NCBI RefSeq assembly: GCF_004799755.1
Contig: NZ_SLUB01000053.1
Location: 1-32,231 of the forward strand
DNA: 32,231 nt
Direction: 5' to 3'
Source of the DNA: Bacillus timonensis
Lineage (GTDB): Bacteria > Bacillota > Bacilli > Bacillales > Bacillaceae_L
In this document: piece by piece, positions 1 through 7,885 of the stretch
How the letters are laid out: every line of letters starts with the position of its first letter
Position numbering within the stretch: position 1 is the stretch's first letter
Notes under the pieces: generated by a model
Database searches by the model: none
Told to the model about the DNA's origin: nothing
Seen by the model: the letters and a program-made list of their open reading frames with translations, nothing else
Position numbers and translations under genes: made by a program

Positions 1-364
1 GTCTCTGAAGCGCTCTCTCAAAGACAAAACACTGATGTAAAACCGCCGAAATGTCTCTGAGACGTACTCTCGAAGACAAAACACTGATGTAAAAGTGCCG
101 AAATGTCTCTGAAGCGCTCTCTCAAAGACAAAACACTGATGTAAAAATGCCGAAATGTCTCTGAGACGTACTCTCGAAGACAAAACATTGATGTAAAACC
201 GCCGAAATGTCTCTGAGACGTACTCTCGAAGACAAAACATTGATGTAAAACCGCCAAAATGTCTCTGAGGCGCTCTCTCGAAGACAAAACACAGAATTGA
301 AAACATCTAAATGTCTCTGAAGCGTACTCTCAAAGATAAAACACCAATGCAAAAAGTACCCAAT
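1..364. repeat. tandem array of a 52-bp repeat, 7 units
   Basis: Seven contiguous units of exactly 52 bp start at 1, 53, 105, 157, 209, 261 and 313, with no spacers. Each begins GTCTCTGA and ends near GCCGAAAT. Units 1 and 3 carry a GAAGCGCT core; units 2, 4 and 5 carry a GAGACGTACT core; unit 6 is a hybrid and unit 7 is degenerate. Similarity fades after about 374. The array begins at the window edge, so more units may lie to the left. The 52-bp period is not a multiple of three, and the minus-strand reading frames that run through it (two stay open for 86-89 codons) are not convincing genes. The function is unknown. Confidence 0.92.
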
Positions 365-437
365 TATCCCTGAGTAGTTCAAAGCCGAAAGCCAGTCAAA
401 ACGGAACGATCCCAGAACCGAATTTTCAATAAAACAA

Positions 438-467
438 AAATCGCGGTACCAAATGTCACCGCGATTT
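438..467 (-). terminator. intrinsic terminator of yutJ
   Basis: A 10-bp perfect stem (438-447 with 458-467) is followed on the minus strand by a T-rich run. It lies 8 bp beyond the yutJ stop codon. Confidence 0.85.
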
Positions 468-474
468 AAAATTA

Positions 475-1542
475 TTATCCATTATGATATTTATACATCC
501 ATAATACCCCGGATTTTAACATACGTGGCACACGTCCTGTGAGTGTACGTTCTGCAACCAAACCAAAGCCTTCTTTTTTACCTAGGGAACCTAGCACACC
601 TTTAAGTTTGATTTTAGGAAACTCTGTTGGTGGAGCTTCCCCTTCCCAGCGCTTTAAAAGAACCTGAACGATTTGTTCTGCCTGGCCTTCTGCAAGCTGT
701 GCACTCGGTGCATGCGGTAAACTTGCACAGTCCCCAACGACATAGACGTGTTCATCATTTGGCAAGTTATGTTGCGGAGTTAAAATCACACGACCACTGC
801 CGTCTTTTTCAACATCTAAGTCACGAACGACTTTATTTGGCTGAATACCAGCGGTCCAAACAACAACATCACTTTGAACAGGTTGGTCATTATTAAATAA
901 GACGTTTTCTTCTACTCTCGTTATATTTGAGTTATTAATGATTTCAATATCGTTTTTATCAAACCAGTTCTCAACATACACACTCAATTTTTCAGGGAAA
1001 GCCGATAGAATATGGTTTCCTCTATCAAAGAGCTTAATTTGCAAGTCTGGCCTGCTTTCAAAAAGTTCACTTGCTAATTCAACCCCACTCAAACCTGCAC
1101 CTACGATGGACACAGTTGCGCCAGCAGGGAGATTATTGAGTTTTTGATAGGTGGCCCTTGCATTATCAATCGACTGGATGCTATAAGTAAATTCCTTTGC
1201 ACCTGGAACATTGTGGTACTTATCTTCACATCCTAATCCAATGACGAGGTTATCATAGCGTATTGATTCTTCATCTTTAAGGTGAACCAGCTTTTCATTC
1301 ATATCAATGCCCGTAACTTCCCCAAACTTTACGTGCAAACTGGGGTGCTCTGGAAATGCTACACGAACATGAGAATCCGATATGGTACCGGCGGCAAGTG
1401 CGTAAAATTCTGTTTTTAAACTATGATAAGGTGCTCGGTCAATTAAGGTGATTTTAAATCCATCGGGTAATTGATTAGGGAGCAATCGATGTAAGATTCG
1501 CATTCCACCATACCCTCCGCCAAGTATAACAAGATTTTTCAT
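475..1542 (-). CDS. yutJ: YutJ, NDH-2-like FAD-dependent oxidoreductase
   Basis: A 355-residue pyridine nucleotide-disulfide oxidoreductase of the type-II NADH dehydrogenase class, the same length as B. subtilis YutJ. The N-terminal FAD dinucleotide fold shows GGGYGG (8-13), a second nucleotide fold shows VGAGLSG (147-153, NADH site), and VGD at 269-271 is the conserved FAD-binding aspartate region. Enzymes of this class pass electrons from NAD(P)H to quinone at the inner face of the membrane without pumping protons. The ATG is preceded by AAGGGG at good spacing. It is monocistronic, has its own terminator and is divergent from yuzB. The family assignment is firm, but the actual electron acceptor of YutJ is not known from sequence. 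It is one of two such flavoproteins within 4 kb. Confidence 0.9.
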   Translation of the reverse strand: MKNLVILGGGYGGMRILHRLLPNQLPDGFKITLIDRAPYHSLKTEFYALAAGTISDSHVRVAFPEHPSLHVKFGEVTGIDMNEKLVHLKDEESIRYDNLVIGLGCEDKYHNVPGAKEFTYSIQSIDNARATYQKLNNLPAGATVSIVGAGLSGVELASELFESRPDLQIKLFDRGNHILSAFPEKLSVYVENWFDKNDIEIINNSNITRVEENVLFNNDQPVQSDVVVWTAGIQPNKVVRDLDVEKDGSGRVILTPQHNLPNDEHVYVVGDCASLPHAPSAQLAEGQAEQIVQVLLKRWEGEAPPTEFPKIKLKGVLGSLGKKEGFGLVAERTLTGRVPRMLKSGVLWMYKYHNG

Positions 1543-1741
1543 GATGATTATCCCCTTTTGTTCCTCTCTTTAGTTGAAACGTTCACGTGCTTTTTATCCA
1601 TTATTTATCTGAACCTGTAATCCTTTTCAAATCCACATAAAGTATAGCGAAAATGTGACAAAATAACAACAGATATCAGCAAAATTGACGTGTGGATAAA
1701 AAGAGAGTACGATAGGTAGTTGTAGTGAGGTGAAAAAACCA

Positions 1742-1978
1742 GTGAATCCTATCATTGAATTTTGTGTTAGTAATTTGGCGAGTGGCTCTGAGAAGGCAAA
1801 GGAAATCCTCGAACAGGATCCAAATCTTGATGTGATTGAGTATGGCTGCTTAAGTTATTGTGGGCAGTGCTTTGAGTCACTTTATGCTCTTGTAAATGGG
1901 GATGTAGTTACTGGTGAAACAGCTGAAGAGCTAGTAGAAAATATCTATGCCTATTTAGAAGAGAACCCAATGTTCTAA
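1742..1978 (+). CDS. yuzB: YuzB, DUF1450 small cysteine-rich protein
   Basis: A 78-residue protein of the DUF1450 family. I chose the GTG at 1742 because the product then starts (M)NPIIEFCV, as in B. subtilis YuzB, and because the GAGGTG ribosome binding site at 1727-1732 is then correctly spaced; the GTG at 1730 overlaps that site. Four cysteines are visible at 8, 36, 40 and 43, the last three within GCLSYCGQC, which suggests metal or Fe-S binding or a thiol-based role. Location next to yutJ and the Fe-S carrier yutM is conserved in Bacillus. The biochemical function is unknown. Confidence 0.88.
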   Translation: MNPIIEFCVSNLASGSEKAKEILEQDPNLDVIEYGCLSYCGQCFESLYALVNGDVVTGETAEELVENIYAYLEENPMF

Positions 1979-1997
1979 CATTATATATATGTCAAAG

Positions 1998-2023
1998 AAA
2001 AAGCAGTAAATATACTGCTTTTT
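1998..2023 (+). terminator. intrinsic terminator of yuzB
   Basis: An 11-bp stem (1998-2008 with 2013-2023) with a four-base loop runs into a T-rich stretch. A second hairpin follows at 2043-2070 (CTTCATT/AATGAAG core, loop ATAG) but lacks a T-run on the plus strand. Confidence 0.85.
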
Positions 2024-2158
2024 TCTTGTTTTGACAAAAAGAAAACCCTTCATTATAGAATGAAGAGTTTCTATAAAAACGGGGGATAGTCTCATTGTGG
2101 TCAAAAAATTCTTGCTTTAAACTTAAAGAAAAAGAAAATTTTGTACTAAACGGATTAT

Positions 2159-2187
2159 TTGTATCAAATTCAATTTAACATTATACT
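2159..2187 (+). promoter_or_regulatory. SigA promoter of yutM
   Basis: TTGTAT at 2159-2164 and TATACT at 2182-2187 are separated by 17 bp, 43 bp before the yutM start codon. Confidence 0.6.
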
Positions 2188-2229
2188 TATAGTAATAACC
2201 TGATTTAAAAAAAGAGGGAGGTTACGAGG

Positions 2230-2595
2230 ATGACAGATCGTGTCGTAAGTATTTCTGAAGCAGCTGCTTTCCAAATTAAAGATATGATGAAACAAAATGA
2301 AGAAGAAGGATCTTTCTTACGGGTTGCTGTTAAAGGTGGCGGCTGTAGTGGACTTTCATACGGAATGGGCTTTGAACAAGAAGAAAACGAACAAGACCTT
2401 CATGATGAACAACACGGAATTAAGATCTTAATCAACAAACAAGATGCTCCGATTTTAAACGGTGTAAAAATAGACTTCAAACAATCCCTAATGGGTGGAG
2501 GATTTACCATCGATAATCCGAATGCCATTGCATCCTGTGGGTGTGGTTCTTCCTTCCGTACGGCTAAAGTAGCTGGATCACCAGAAGAATGCTAA
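2230..2595 (+). CDS. yutM: YutM, A-type iron-sulfur carrier (HesB/IscA family)
   Basis: A 121-residue A-type Fe-S carrier. The three family cysteines are present: Cys39 in GGGCSGLSY, and Cys103 and Cys105 in the C-terminal SCGCGSSF signature. These proteins receive Fe-S clusters from the assembly scaffold and deliver them to apoproteins. An extra cysteine is the last residue (121). The ATG follows a strong GAGGGAGG site. The gene has its own promoter and terminator. It sits between two flavoprotein dehydrogenases, but those bind FAD, so a direct client relationship is not implied. In the family this gene is annotated as an iron-sulfur cluster insertion protein. Confidence 0.92.
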   Translation: MTDRVVSISEAAAFQIKDMMKQNEEEGSFLRVAVKGGGCSGLSYGMGFEQEENEQDLHDEQHGIKILINKQDAPILNGVKIDFKQSLMGGGFTIDNPNAIASCGCGSSFRTAKVAGSPEEC

Positions 2596-2628
2596 AAAAG
2601 TTGGGCTTTTCAAGCCTGACTTTTTTTT
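2596..2628 (+). terminator. intrinsic terminator of yutM
   Basis: A stem of AAAAAGTTGGGCTT with AAGCCTGACTTTTT (two G-T pairs) begins at the stop codon and ends in eight T residues. Confidence 0.88.
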
Positions 2629-2825
2629 GACTAAATGTGGAAAATGTTAGTCGGTAAATTGACTTATTTCTTACAAGCGTCAAAAATCGATTGTTTTTAA
2701 TATATTCCTAAGTATTAAAATGCCCCTGAAGTACTTGAAATATCAACATAAAAGTCCTATTATAGGATATGGATATTAAATAGTAAATTTTTTTGACAAA
2801 TGTCGTAATTTTTTATGTCCAGTCA

Positions 2826-2834
2826 TGGTATCTT
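2826..2834 (+). promoter_or_regulatory. extended -10 promoter element of yumB
   Basis: TG-G-TATCTT matches the extended -10 pattern. It places the transcript start near 2841, inside the adjacent Rex-like palindrome. There is no good -35 at the standard distance. Confidence 0.4.
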
Positions 2835-2835
2835 A

Positions 2836-2851
2836 CGTGAAAGATATCACA
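2836..2851. promoter_or_regulatory. Rex-like operator upstream of yumB
   Basis: CGTGAAAGATATCACA matches the Rex consensus TGTGAA-N4-TTCACA with two mismatches, keeping GTGA-N6-TCAC geometry. Rex is the NADH/NAD-sensing repressor that controls the NDH-2 gene ndh in B. subtilis. Here the site would overlap the start of transcription of another NDH-2-like gene. Confidence 0.5.
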
Positions 2852-2944
2852 AACTATTTTATCAATAAAATCAGAGCTTGCAGTTGAAAATAGGTGTAAG
2901 CTGAATTTTTTACTGCAAAAAAAGAAAAGGTGGGCGTGATTACA

Positions 2945-4162
2945 GTGAGAAAGCCAAAAATCGTCGTTTTAGGAGCAGGATACGGTGGATTAACTACTAT
3001 CGTTAACCTACAAAAAACATTAGGTGTAAATGAAGCAGATATTACACTAGTTAATAAAAATGATTATCACTATGAAACCACTTGGTTACATGAAGCATCA
3101 GCAGGAACTTTACATGCAGATCGTGTACGTTATCAAATTGAAGATGTAATTAGTGGACATAAAGTTAAATTTGTAAAAGGCTCTGTAGCAAAGATTGACA
3201 CAGAAGGAAAACGTGTAATCCTTGAAGATGATTCACAGGTTGAATATGATTATTTGGTTGTAGCATTGGGTGGAGAATCTGAGACATTTGGTATTAAAGG
3301 CTTAAAAGAATATGCATTTACGATTTCTAACGTAAACACTGCTCGTCAAATTAAAGAGCATATTGAATATCAATTTGCCACTTATAATACAGAAGAGGAA
3401 AAAGACGATACCCGTCTTACAATCATTGTTGGTGGAGCAGGATTCACTGGAATTGAGTTTTTAGGAGAACTAGTTAACCGAGTTCCCGAGCTTTGCCGTG
3501 AATATGATGTTGATCAAAATAAAGTAAGAATCATCTGTGTGGAGGCTGCACCAACTGCATTACCAGGCTTCGATCCTGAATTAGTTGAATATGCAGTTAA
3601 CCACTTAGAGAAAAAAGGTGTAGAATTCAAGATTGGTACTGCAATCAAAGAAGGAACACCCGAAGGAATCATTGTTGGTAAAGATGACGTAACTGAAGAA
3701 ATTAAAGCACGTACTGTCGTTTGGGCAGCAGGTGTACGCGGTAACAGCGTAATTGAGGCATCTGGTTTTGAAGCAATGCGTGCACGTGTGAAGGTTGATA
3801 AGCAACTTCGTGCACCAGGAAACGACAATATCTTCTTTGTTGGAGATAGTTCATTAGTGATTAACGAAGAAATCAATCGTCCATACCCACCTACTGCACA
3901 AATTGCAATGCAACAGGGTGCATTAGTGGCGAAAAACATCGCAGTTCTTGTTCGTGGACAAGGAGAACTTGGTGAATTTACGTTCGATAACAAAGGAACT
4001 GTATGTTCACTTGGTGAGCACGATGGTATCGGAGTTGTATTTGGTAGAAAGATTTGGGGATCCAAAGCAGCATTCATGAAGAAAGTAATCGATAATCGTG
4101 CACTCTTCATCGTAGGTGGTCCATCACTTGTGCTTAAAAAAGGTAAATTGAAATTTTTATAA
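2945..4162 (+). CDS. yumB: YumB, NDH-2-like NAD(P)H:quinone oxidoreductase
   Basis: A 405-residue FAD-dependent oxidoreductase, close in length to B. subtilis YumB (406). GAGYGG at 10-15 is the FAD site; GGAGFTG at about 163-169 is the NADH-binding fold; a VGDSS motif near residue 300 completes the FAD site. [13 protein letters not shown] follows, as in NDH-2 enzymes. I chose the GTG at 2945 because AAAGGTGG at 2927-2934 is then about 10 bp upstream and the protein starts [10 protein letters not shown]; the GTGs at 2930 and 2936 overlap or abut that site. The role is quinone reduction by NADH in the respiratory chain without proton translocation. The Rex-like box suggests redox control. Confidence 0.9.
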   Translation: MRKPKIVVLGAGYGGLTTIVNLQKTLGVNEADITLVNKNDYHYETTWLHEASAGTLHADRVRYQIEDVISGHKVKFVKGSVAKIDTEGKRVILEDDSQVEYDYLVVALGGESETFGIKGLKEYAFTISNVNTARQIKEHIEYQFATYNTEEEKDDTRLTIIVGGAGFTGIEFLGELVNRVPELCREYDVDQNKVRIICVEAAPTALPGFDPELVEYAVNHLEKKGVEFKIGTAIKEGTPEGIIVGKDDVTEEIKARTVVWAAGVRGNSVIEASGFEAMRARVKVDKQLRAPGNDNIFFVGDSSLVINEEINRPYPPTAQIAMQQGALVAKNIAVLVRGQGELGEFTFDNKGTVCSLGEHDGIGVVFGRKIWGSKAAFMKKVIDNRALFIVGGPSLVLKKGKLKFL

Positions 4163-4170
4163 GATCATTT

Positions 4171-4207
4171 AAAGGGAATGTGGGGAGACTCGCATTCCTT
4201 TTTCACT
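4171..4207 (+). terminator. intrinsic terminator of yumB
   Basis: A 10-bp stem (4171-4180 with 4193-4202, one G-T pair) is followed by a short T-run. Confidence 0.75.
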
Positions 4208-4236
4208 ATTAGTCCATTAAATCGGAGTAAAATCAA

Positions 4237-4266
4237 TTGACTTACGTTCCATCCCTTTAGTACACT
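4237..4266 (+). promoter_or_regulatory. SigA-like promoter of yuiB
   Basis: TTGACT at 4237-4242 and TACACT at 4261-4266 have an 18-bp spacer. The start point, about 4273, leaves the ATG at 4279 almost leaderless and supports the downstream start at 4339. Confidence 0.5.
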
Positions 4267-4279
4267 AGGAAGGGATTTA

Positions 4280-4315
4280 TGCGTTCAGCTCCAGCGCTGA
4301 AAAGGCGCTTGCGCA
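4280..4315. repeat. short GC-rich palindromic element in yuiB leader
   Basis: Outer TGCG/CGCA and inner AGCGC/GCGCT (4293-4297 with 4304-4308) arms form a hairpin. The boundary sequences AGCTCCAGCGC and GGCGCTTGCGC resemble the two ends of a palindromic intergenic repeat common in Bacillus genomes, here with the usual interior missing. That similarity is from memory and not from a search. Confidence 0.45.
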
Positions 4316-4338
4316 TTTGTTACTGGAGGAGAGTTACC

Positions 4339-4665
4339 ATGTCATTCAGTTTTTTACCGATTTTATTAATTTCGATGATATTGTTTTTCGTTTTATTTTT
4401 TGGAATTGGATTCATTCTTAACATGCTTTTACGGATGTCATGGATTATGGCGATTATCTATCCAATTGTTGCGGTAGCCATTATTCAGGATGTTTCTTTT
4501 CTTGATTATTTTACATCACCAGGAACTGCCTTTCGCTCTTTAGGGAATAGCATCATGACTTTAGCTCCTTTAGATATTGCGATTTTACTTAGCGGTCTTG
4601 CTGGCGCAATTTTATCAGGAGTGGTTATTAAACTCCTTCGAAAAAAAGGATACAGAATGTTTTAG
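4339..4665 (+). CDS. yuiB: YuiB, conserved small membrane protein
   Basis: A 108-residue integral membrane protein matching B. subtilis YuiB in size, order and sequence style. Three hydrophobic segments are visible, at roughly 5-30, 34-48 and 72-98, and the protein ends in the basic tail KLLRKKGYRMF. The ATG at 4339 is preceded by GGAGGAG at correct spacing. An in-frame ATG at 4279 would add 20 basic residues encoded by the palindromic element, has no ribosome binding site and is rejected. The function is unknown. Confidence 0.85.
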   Translation: MSFSFLPILLISMILFFVLFFGIGFILNMLLRMSWIMAIIYPIVAVAIIQDVSFLDYFTSPGTAFRSLGNSIMTLAPLDIAILLSGLAGAILSGVVIKLLRKKGYRMF

Positions 4666-4691
4666 AACCCCATTTCCATATAATTGTGTTG

Positions 4692-4737
4692 AAAGAAACG
4701 TAAGGATTTTATAAAGGAATCCTTACGTTTCTTTTTT
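4692..4737 (+). terminator. intrinsic terminator of yuiB
   Basis: A perfect 17-bp stem (4692-4708 with 4718-4734) ends in a T-run, one of the strongest in the window. Confidence 0.92.
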
Positions 4738-4820
4738 ATACATGAATTATTTTCCACTCATAAGCGAATAATTTCTAACCGAATTGGAAAGAAATAGAGT
4801 CGTGAGAGGAGTGGAAAAAT

Positions 4821-5504
4821 GTGTTTCATCTAAACACAATTTTAAGAAGAAGTGTAATGACGATGTTAGTTGCATTCGCACTATTCACTACGTTCCAATC
4901 TTTTTCCGGAGTACAGTCGAAAGACCTTACGAACTGGGCAAGCGAGCAAATAAAAAAGAAATCGCAATCAGTTGTGATGAAAAGTGTAGGACTGGTCTCC
5001 AAATATATGTTTTATATTCAAGGAAATAAAGCGGTAGTGGCTTCGAGTGTTGAAAGTACATTACCCATTGAAGAAGCGATTGATTTTTCAAAATACCCGA
5101 AAAAAACAGTTGTCGCGACTGGTTATACAGCGGGGGTAGAATCAACTGGTAAAGATGCGAAGCACCCTTCCTATGGTATCACCTACTCTGGTGTAAAAGT
5201 AAAGCGCGATCTGTATTCTACAATTGCTGCCGATTTAAGTGTCTTTCCAATCGGAACCATTCTGTTTATCCCTGATTACGGGTATGGAGTGGTTGCTGAT
5301 AAAGGTGGGGCGATTAAAGGAAATAAAATTGATTTGTATTATGAAACCGTCAATGATGTGTATAACAAATGGGGGAAAAGAACCCTCGATGTCTATGTAA
5401 TCAAAATGGGTGACGGCAAAATATCTGAAGAAGAAATCGCCGCTATGAACGAGGATAAATCGATGCAGGTATTTCGACAACAAATATTAGGTGAAAAAAG
5501 TTAA
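4821..5504 (+). CDS. yuiC: YuiC, 3D-domain lytic transglycosylase (Sps/Rpf-like)
   Basis: A 227-residue exported protein with an N-terminal hydrophobic segment (about 9-27) and a C-terminal 3D domain (about 95-200). The three aspartates that name the domain are visible: Asp138 in [11 protein letters not shown], Asp160 in VVADKGG and Asp171 in NKIDLYY. B. subtilis YuiC is a stationary-phase-survival muralytic enzyme, a small relative of MltA that cleaves glycan strands to anhydro products. The GTG start at 4821 follows GAGAGGAG at about 7 bp. It is transcribed between two terminators, so it is probably monocistronic. No lipobox cysteine is present, so it is secreted or membrane-anchored through the N-terminal helix. 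Confidence 0.88.
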   Translation: MFHLNTILRRSVMTMLVAFALFTTFQSFSGVQSKDLTNWASEQIKKKSQSVVMKSVGLVSKYMFYIQGNKAVVASSVESTLPIEEAIDFSKYPKKTVVATGYTAGVESTGKDAKHPSYGITYSGVKVKRDLYSTIAADLSVFPIGTILFIPDYGYGVVADKGGAIKGNKIDLYYETVNDVYNKWGKRTLDVYVIKMGDGKISEEEIAAMNEDKSMQVFRQQILGEKS

Positions 5505-5505
5505 A

Positions 5506-5532
5506 GGCTAATCGCGATGATTAGCCATTTTT
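5506..5532. terminator. bidirectional terminator between yuiC and yuiD
   Basis: GGCTAATC (5506-5513) pairs with GATTAGCC (5519-5526). A T-rich tail follows on the plus strand and a weaker one on the minus strand. Confidence 0.8.
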
Positions 5533-5537
5533 ATTTG

Positions 5538-6008
5538 CTATAAAATATAAAGTAGGAATGTTAATAAAATCCCTGTCAAACCGCCAAAAAATACTTCAAT
5601 GGGTTTATGGCCTAATAACTCTTTTAACTCACTTCGTTTTCTTTCTCCATCAAGCCTTGGCCATAGCTTTGCATCCTCCGCAAATTTTTGAAAGTCTGCA
5701 ACAAGTTGGTTGAGAACGGTAGCCTGCTCACCAGCGTGTCTGCGAACACCGGACGCATCGAACATGACTATAACGGCAAAAACCGTAGATATGGCGAAAA
5801 AAGGAGAACCAACTCCTTGCTCAAGGGCGATCCCTGTTGTTAAAGCTGTTACAGCAGCTGAATGAGAACTTGGCATTCCACCAGTGCTTGTAATTAGGGA
5901 CCAATCAACGTTTCTAGTCACAAAGAAATGTAGTGGGACCTTAACAAACTGCGCAAATCCAATTGCGGCAAGTGCGGTCCAAAGGGGGAAATTTGTAAAA
6001 AGCTCCAT
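5538..6008 (-). CDS. yuiD: YuiD, divergent PAP2 family membrane protein (DUF212)
   Basis: A 156-residue membrane protein of the divergent PAP2 family. GGMPSSHSAAV (43-53) resembles the PAP2 phosphatase PSGH-type motif, and DASGVRRHAG (84-93) carries the second conserved arginine-histidine pair. Three to four hydrophobic segments are visible, one at the very C-terminus. A phosphatase activity on a membrane lipid is plausible from the fold but has not been shown for this subfamily as far as I know. It is convergent with yuiC and divergent from pepA. B. subtilis YuiD is 158 residues. Confidence 0.85.
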   Translation of the reverse strand: MELFTNFPLWTALAAIGFAQFVKVPLHFFVTRNVDWSLITSTGGMPSSHSAAVTALTTGIALEQGVGSPFFAISTVFAVIVMFDASGVRRHAGEQATVLNQLVADFQKFAEDAKLWPRLDGERKRSELKELLGHKPIEVFFGGLTGILLTFLLYIL

Positions 6009-6096
6009 GTAAACTACGTCCTCTCAATTGAATGCACTTATTCTCTTTTTTGAATAGCATTAGTCACAATCAGCATGTTCGCCAATGGTTACTGTT

Positions 6097-6126
6097 ATTA
6101 TAAAAGAAATTACGAATGCCTGCAAA
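6097..6126 (-). promoter_or_regulatory. SigA-like promoter of yuiD
   Basis: On the minus strand TTTGCA (6121-6126) and TATAAT (6097-6102) are separated by 18 bp, about 90 bp before the yuiD start. Confidence 0.5.
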
Positions 6127-6198
6127 ATGAAATCTTCTTCAGATGAAATTTAGTGTCTCGAAGTATATAATAAAATAAAATAAGTTGGAGGTGTTAGG

Positions 6199-7704
6199 AT
6201 GTTTACAGTAAAAAATGAAATAAAAGTACAAGATACTCATGAAGCAATATTAATTGGTTTATATGCGAAAAATCAAAAAACAACTGGGCTGACCCACGAA
6301 ATCGATACATTAGTAGACGGTCAAATTACAGTGCTGTTAAAAGAAGGAGACATATCAACAAAGAAAAATAATGTATCAAAAGTGCATACATTAGGAAAGA
6401 CCCCTATTAAACGAGTTTACTTCCTTGGGCTTGGAAAAGAGGACGAGCAATCCTTTGAATCACTAAGAGAAGCATTTGGAAAGGCTGTTAAAGTAATTGA
6501 TGAAGCCAAAATTGAAAGCTTTGCAGTTGATGTGGATTCCTTTGTAACGGAAAAGTTGGCGGTTCAAGATGTTGCTCATGCATTTGGAGAAGCATTTGCA
6601 TTGTCTACATATAAATTTGCAGATTATAAACAAAAATCTAATGAACCAGAAAAGAAAATTGAAGACGTCATTGTTTACACGAATGATGATGCAGACGAAG
6701 TTGAAGCAAGTTTAAAAGTAGGATTTGCATATGGACAAGGGACAAACTCTGCGAGAACTCTTGTAAATTTACCTGGTAACATGCTAACGGCTACGGATTT
6801 AGCAAATTATGCATCTGAAATTGGAATGAAGTATGGGTTTGAAATCGAAATTCTCGACAAAGAAGAGATGGAAAAGCTTGGGATGGGCGCTCTTTTATCC
6901 GTAAATAAAGGTTCTGTAGAGCCTCCCAAAATGATTGTCCTAAAATATCAAGGAACCGATAACTGGAAGGATGTCATTGGCTTAGTTGGAAAAGGGATTA
7001 CCTTCGATACAGGTGGCTATTCCATTAAGCCAAAGGACGGCATTGTTGGTATGAAATCTGACATGGGTGGAGCTGCTGCTGTATTAGGAGCGATGGAGAT
7101 TATTGGTCAACTAAAACCGGAAAAAAATGTTGTCGCCGTCATTCCATCAACTGACAATATGATCAGTGGTGATGCATTTAAGCCAGATGATGTTGTGACA
7201 TCGATGAACGGTAAAACAATCGAAATCCTAAATACAGATGCAGAAGGGCGTCTTGCATTAGCAGATGGAATCACGTATGCGAAGTTCCATGGTGCCTCCT
7301 ATTTGGTTGATGTGGCAACGTTAACGGGTGGAGTCATTGTTGCTCTAGGAAATGATATAACTGGCGCAATGACAAATAATGAAGCTTTTTTTGAAGAAAT
7401 ACTAGAAGCCTCATTAGAAGCCGGCGAGCCAATTTGGCGCCTACCAATTACCGAAAACCATAAAAAACGTGTTCGGAAGAGTCTGGTGGCTGACTTGAAC
7501 AATTCACCAGGACGCGATGGACATGCCATTTTTGCAGGTACATTCCTTGGTGAGTTCGCAGAGAGTACACCATGGGTACACCTTGATATAGCAGGAACGG
7601 CAACTACTACAACAGCTCATAATTTAGGTCCTGCAGGTGCAACCGGGGTTATGGTTCGCACGCTTGCAACTTTAGTTGAAAGATTTGGTATAACTGAAGA
7701 ATAA
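6199..7704 (+). CDS. pepA: leucyl aminopeptidase, M17 family
   Basis: A 501-residue cytosolic metallo-aminopeptidase (YuiE in B. subtilis) that removes N-terminal residues, preferentially leucine, from peptides. All two-metal and catalytic residues are visible: Lys265, Asp270 and Lys277 in [14 protein letters not shown]; Asp288 in MKSDMGG; Asp347, Glu349 and Arg351 in NTDAEGRL. These map with a constant offset of five on the E. coli PepA site as I recall it. The N-terminal macrodomain-like half (about 1-165) is also full length. The ATG follows TTGGAGGTG. The gene has its own terminator and lies ahead of yuiF. Confidence 0.95.
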   Translation: MFTVKNEIKVQDTHEAILIGLYAKNQKTTGLTHEIDTLVDGQITVLLKEGDISTKKNNVSKVHTLGKTPIKRVYFLGLGKEDEQSFESLREAFGKAVKVIDEAKIESFAVDVDSFVTEKLAVQDVAHAFGEAFALSTYKFADYKQKSNEPEKKIEDVIVYTNDDADEVEASLKVGFAYGQGTNSARTLVNLPGNMLTATDLANYASEIGMKYGFEIEILDKEEMEKLGMGALLSVNKGSVEPPKMIVLKYQGTDNWKDVIGLVGKGITFDTGGYSIKPKDGIVGMKSDMGGAAAVLGAMEIIGQLKPEKNVVAVIPSTDNMISGDAFKPDDVVTSMNGKTIEILNTDAEGRLALADGITYAKFHGASYLVDVATLTGGVIVALGNDITGAMTNNEAFFEEILEASLEAGEPIWRLPITENHKKRVRKSLVADLNNSPGRDGHAIFAGTFLGEFAESTPWVHLDIAGTATTTTAHNLGPAGATGVMVRTLATLVERFGITEE

Positions 7705-7710
7705 TAAGTA

Positions 7711-7740
7711 GGAAGTCTACCGAGTGTAGGCTTCTTTTTT
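7711..7740 (+). terminator. intrinsic terminator of pepA
   Basis: GAAGTCTAC (7712-7720) pairs with GTAGGCTTC (7726-7734, one G-T pair), followed by a T-run. Confidence 0.85.
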
Positions 7741-7775
7741 CCTTTTAAAAGCACCTTCTTACGCAAAAAATTCCA

Positions 7776-7805
7776 TTGACGTTATCTACCATCCTATGAT
7801 ATTGT
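7776..7805 (+). promoter_or_regulatory. SigA-like promoter of yuiF
   Basis: TTGACG at 7776-7781 and TATTGT at 7800-7805 have an 18-bp spacer, 80 bp ahead of the start codon. Confidence 0.45.
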
Positions 7806-7885
7806 AATTTAGGTATTTTAATTCTCTACCAATTTAGCAGACTAAAGCAAAAACTAATTAACTATTACTAGAAGGAGTTTTCATC

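Larger units (their letters stand above)
2629..2944 (+). other. yutM-yumB intergenic region and yumB leader
   Basis: About 316 bp without a credible gene. It holds a consensus TTGACA at 2793-2798 without a good partner, an extended -10 element and a Rex-like box (listed separately). In the leader two short stems compete for the same bases: AGCTT/AAGCT (2875-2879 with 2898-2902) and TTGCAGT/ACTGCAA (2878-2884 with 2912-2918), just before the ribosome binding site. The 2640-2760 part shows nothing recognisable. Confidence 0.5.

Noticed and set aside
1-364. CRISPR array
   Set aside because: Units are contiguous, with no unique spacers and no cas genes nearby.
1-382. Overlapping minus-strand reading frames of 86-89 codons with repeated SQRHF-like peptides
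   Set aside because: They are translations of the 52-bp tandem repeat in shifted frames. There is no ribosome binding site and the period is not a multiple of three.
2043-2070. Second hairpin after yuzB as a separate terminator
   Set aside because: It has no T-run on the plus strand, and no minus-strand gene ends there.
3514-4110. 198-codon reading frame antisense to yumB
   Set aside because: It is fully inside a well-supported gene, has no ribosome binding site and has an unnatural amino acid pattern.
4279-4338. Upstream ATG extending yuiB by 20 residues
   Set aside because: It has no ribosome binding site, lies almost at the predicted transcript start, and is encoded by a palindromic element.
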